A stretch of DNA of 64,000 nucleotides from positions 28,259-92,258 of the forward strand of contig CACYVN010000006.1 of NCBI GenBank assembly GCA_902777855.1. The letters run 5' to 3'. Below the pieces are notes generated by a model that was given only the letters and a program-made list of their open reading frames with translations, did no database searches and was not told where the DNA came from. This DNA comes from an uncultured bacterium. Its GTDB lineage: Bacteria > Cyanobacteriota > Vampirovibrionia > Gastranaerophilales > Gastranaerophilaceae. The translations under genes were made by a program, and so were the position numbers. Positions 62,012 to 64,000 of this stretch are shown here, one piece after another; positions within the stretch are counted from its first letter, which is position 1, and each line of letters starts with the position of its first letter.

Positions 62012-62392
62012 TTAATCCAGTTCTGATTTGTAATCATCATAAGTTAATAAGTCGTCAAATTCACTTTCCGGTGCATTTGATTCAATTTTAACAAGCCATC
62101 CGCCCTCGTAGCAGTCCTCATTGAGTTTTTCAGGGGAATCGACAAGTTCTTCGTTTACTTCAACAATTTTCCCGCTTATAGGCATATAAATCTCTGATGC
62201 TGCTTTGACTGATTCAATATTTGCAAAAGTTTCACCTTTTTCAAATTCATCACCTAAAGAAGGTAATTCCAAAAATACGATATCGCCTAATTGTTCGATA
62301 GCATAATCTGTTAAACCAACTACATATTTATTGCCGTCTTTTACGACATACTCGTGAGATTTTGTGCAAAACATTTCATCTGTGTAACCCAT
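62012..62392 (-). CDS. gcvH: Glycine cleavage system H protein
   Basis: Lipoyl carrier of the glycine cleavage complex. The lipoylated Lys is in the SVKAASEIY motif near residue 63 (K-A-A-S). FLELPSLGDEFEKGE and the C-terminal WLVKIE are typical. A 126-aa length is standard. GGAG precedes the ATG. Placed between gcvT and gcvPA. Confidence 0.95.
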   Translation of the reverse strand: MGYTDEMFCTKSHEYVVKDGNKYVVGLTDYAIEQLGDIVFLELPSLGDEFEKGETFANIESVKAASEIYMPISGKIVEVNEELVDSPEKLNEDCYEGGWLVKIESNAPESEFDDLLTYDDYKSELD

Positions 62393-62411
62393 TTCTCATA
62401 CTCCTTATCTT

Positions 62412-62518
62412 AGTGAATAGTAAGAAGTGAATAGTGAATAGTCGTTATCTGTGCTGTCGCACGATTTAATAATAATCAATTCCGTAAACACTTTTCACTA
62501 TTTGTTATTCACTTTTAC
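62412..62518. repeat. GTGAATAGT inverted repeat, gcvT-gcvH gap
   Basis: Left copies AGTGAATAGTAAGAAGTGAATAGTGAATAGT (62412-62442) and right TTTTCACTATTTGTTATTCACTTTT (about 62491-62515) are inverted relatives. The gap is non-coding. Possibly a small palindromic mobile element; it would transcribe into a long hairpin within the gcv operon. Confidence 0.5.
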
Positions 62519-62519
62519 A

Positions 62520-63620
62520 TTATACTCTATTCCTCTTTTGTACAAACGGTCGTTTGACCACTTTTGCATCATGTAATTTTTCTCTTATCATAACTTGAAC
62601 AGTCGAATCCGTGCAAATTTCAGGCAAATTCTTTACATAAGCAAGTGCAATATTTTTGCCTGCAGTCGGCGCAACCCCTCCGCTTGTAACATGTCCGACT
62701 TTTTCTCCGTTAAAATATACTTCGTATTCATGGCGCGGAATGTTTTTATCAAGCATTTCAAGTCCGATAAGTTTTCTCGGCACTCCGTTTTTAATCTGCT
62801 CCATAATTACTTCTTTGCCGTTATAATCGGCAGTTTTGTCTTTTGGTACAGACCAGCTTAAACCTGCCTCTATCGGTGTCGTTGTTTCGTCTAAATCGTT
62901 TCCGTACAGATGCAATCCCGCTTCAAGTCTTAGTGTATCTCTTGCACCGAGCCCGATTGGTTTAATGCCAAATTCTTGCCCTTCTTCCAAAATCTTATCC
63001 CACAAAAACTCTGACAATTCGTTTTCTACAAGGATTTCAAACCCGTCTTCGCCTGTGTAACCAGTGCGGGAAACAAGAAGTTTTAAACCCTCAATCGTTG
63101 CAATTTTTATGGTGAAAGATTTTTGGTCTTGGATATCATAACCCATTTTGCGCATCAAATCTATCGCCTTTGGTCCCTGTATTGCAAGAAGTGAATAATT
63201 ATGCGACTGGTTATCAATTTCAACGTCAAAGCCTTTTGCATTAAGTGAAAGCCAGTTTATATCCTCATCTACTCTTGATGCGTTGCAGATTATAAGATAA
63301 TTTTCAATTCCTGTTTTATAAATAATTAAATCATCAACAAGTCCGCCGTTTTCTTTTGTAAGTTGGCAATACACGGCTTTTTCATAAGGAAGTTTATCAA
63401 TACTTTGCGGAACAACCTTGTTTAAAAATTCGGTTGCATCGTTGCCTGATATAAAAACTTCACCCATGTGAGAAACATCAAAAAGTCCGACATTTTCTCT
63501 TACGGTTTTGTGTTCTTCAATAATTGATGTGTACTGAACAGGCATGTGCCAGCCTGCAAAATCGACCATCTTTGCACCGAGTGCAACGTGTCTGTCGTGT
63601 AAATAAGTTTGTTTAACCAT
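62520..63620 (-). CDS. gcvT: Aminomethyltransferase (glycine cleavage T protein)
   Basis: Transfers the methylene group from the H protein to tetrahydrofolate. Seen: VDFAGWHMPVQYTS near 20, GLFDVSHMGEV, TGYTGEDGFEI near 197, GARDTLRLEAGLHLYGND near 231, and GKNIALAYV near 330. 366 aa is standard. First gene of the gcvT-H-PA operon; promoter TTGACA-17-GACAAT upstream. AGGGGAT lies before the ATG. No glycine riboswitch was seen in the short leader. Confidence 0.95.
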   Translation of the reverse strand: MVKQTYLHDRHVALGAKMVDFAGWHMPVQYTSIIEEHKTVRENVGLFDVSHMGEVFISGNDATEFLNKVVPQSIDKLPYEKAVYCQLTKENGGLVDDLIIYKTGIENYLIICNASRVDEDINWLSLNAKGFDVEIDNQSHNYSLLAIQGPKAIDLMRKMGYDIQDQKSFTIKIATIEGLKLLVSRTGYTGEDGFEILVENELSEFLWDKILEEGQEFGIKPIGLGARDTLRLEAGLHLYGNDLDETTTPIEAGLSWSVPKDKTADYNGKEVIMEQIKNGVPRKLIGLEMLDKNIPRHEYEVYFNGEKVGHVTSGGVAPTAGKNIALAYVKNLPEICTDSTVQVMIREKLHDAKVVKRPFVQKRNRV

Positions 63621-63648
63621 AATTTTAATATCCCCTAAAACTTTCTCT

Positions 63649-63677
63649 ATTGTCGGATGTTAGTACGTTTTTGTCAA
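63649..63677 (-). promoter_or_regulatory. gcvT operon promoter
   Basis: TTGACA (63672-63677 on the minus strand), 17 bases, GACAAT (63649-63654), 28 bases to the ATG. The leader is too short for a tandem glycine riboswitch. Confidence 0.65.
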
Positions 63678-63699
63678 GCACAATTTTACATAAACAATA

Positions 63700-64000
63700 T
63701 TATCTTTATCTCACGAAAAGATATATTATTTATGTCATGACCGCTTTCTTTGAACGGGCAAAGAAAGCGGTCAGAAAGCGGATTACGAGCCAAAGCCGGA
63801 ACAGTTTTGCTTGTGGCAAGAGCCACAAAAAGCAAAACGTGGAGTGCTGTCGATAGCGAGTAACCAAGCAGAAACCCGCAGGCTGATGCTCCGTTCATAA
63901 GACATTGTAATTACTCCACATTCAGGCGGGATAACTCACTTCGTTCAGACAAATCCCGCCCTGTTGTCGTGTCGTAAACAATGTTTAATTCACTACGCAA
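63700..64000. other. Non-coding end of window with palindromes
   Basis: No convincing gene. Contains GGCGGGAT (63923-63930) and ATCCCGCC (63953-63960) as an inverted pair and GC-richer text near 63740-63900 reminiscent of dispersed intergenic repeats. An open frame on the minus strand here (63686-63898) lacks a binding site and family and is not called. Confidence 0.35.

Noticed and set aside
63621..63700. Glycine riboswitch upstream of gcvT
   Set aside because: The promoter leaves a leader of only about 25 bases, and no conserved aptamer core was seen.
63686..63898. Minus-strand frame of 70 codons at the window end
   Set aside because: No ribosome binding site, no recognisable domain, and it lies in repeat-like sequence.

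Overview
The window is AT-rich bacterial chromosome. The best guess for the source is a gut member of Candidatus Gastranaerophilales (Vampirovibrionia or Melainabacteria, the non-photosynthetic cyanobacterial relatives). The basis is MEP isoprenoid genes (ispF, ispE), SecA, Tgt, MutL and a split glycine-cleavage P protein, with no photosynthesis genes, and several unrecognised proteins with a short VSFKG-like motif near the N-terminus (6.4, 12.2, 44.0 kb) that I associate with that lineage. No rRNA is present, so the assignment is inference.

Layout. 0-6.2 kb: five minus-strand genes for a surface glycopolymer (two glycosyltransferases, a polytopic membrane protein, a TagB/TagF-like polymer transferase, a Wzx-like flippase). 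6.4-9 kb: lineage-type unknowns and a membrane-anchored PHP-domain protein. 9.1-14.9 kb: accessory region with a phage-type muramidase-like protein, a lipoprotein and a 3.4 kb island bounded by 81-bp direct repeats of the tRNA-Ile 3' half (DtxR-family regulator, polytopic VSFKG protein, SGNH hydrolase), plus two further tRNA remnants. 15-25 kb: mostly core genes (nudF, HAD phosphatase, acyltransferase, ispF, lysozyme, tgt, secA). 25-33 kb: a double-helicase-domain protein with an Fe-S nuclease partner, and a 928-aa repeat-containing protein. 33-42 kb: ispE, mutL, an orphan DNA methylase, an AGCS symporter, family-4 UDG, deoB and a 58-aa ferredoxin. 42-48.4 kb: Cys-rich prepilin, hybrid sensor kinase, HU, alcohol dehydrogenase, tRNA-Ala. 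48.5-50.5 kb: XRE regulator divergent from a toxin-like gene followed by a four-helix membrane protein. 50.6-52.3 kb: preA and a cupin. 52.6-60.5 kb: a compact phage-derived virion cassette. 60.8-63.6 kb: gcvT-gcvH-gcvPA.

The most interesting signal links three places. The virion cassette encodes a LuxR-type HTH, an amidase, a tail/hub-like protein, P22-like coat, adaptor, small terminase and portal, all intact, but no large terminase, integrase, replication or tail-fibre genes. One of its proteins ends in a motif of about 25 residues (FTREEIGKM...EEF..NEK.I..Q). The same motif occurs in the muramidase-like protein at 9.2 kb and at the N-terminus of the toxin-like protein at 49.1 kb. This suggests a common virion-association tag and a dispersed phage-derived particle carrying a cell-wall hydrolase and a toxin-like protein; that reading is inference.

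Two genome-wide habits also show. At least six genes have a -10 hexamer exactly six bases before the ATG and no ribosome binding site (leaderless mRNAs). Small dispersed palindromic repeats sit against start codons (flippase, tgt, ispE, mutL), and one copy is inserted in frame inside the nuclease gene.
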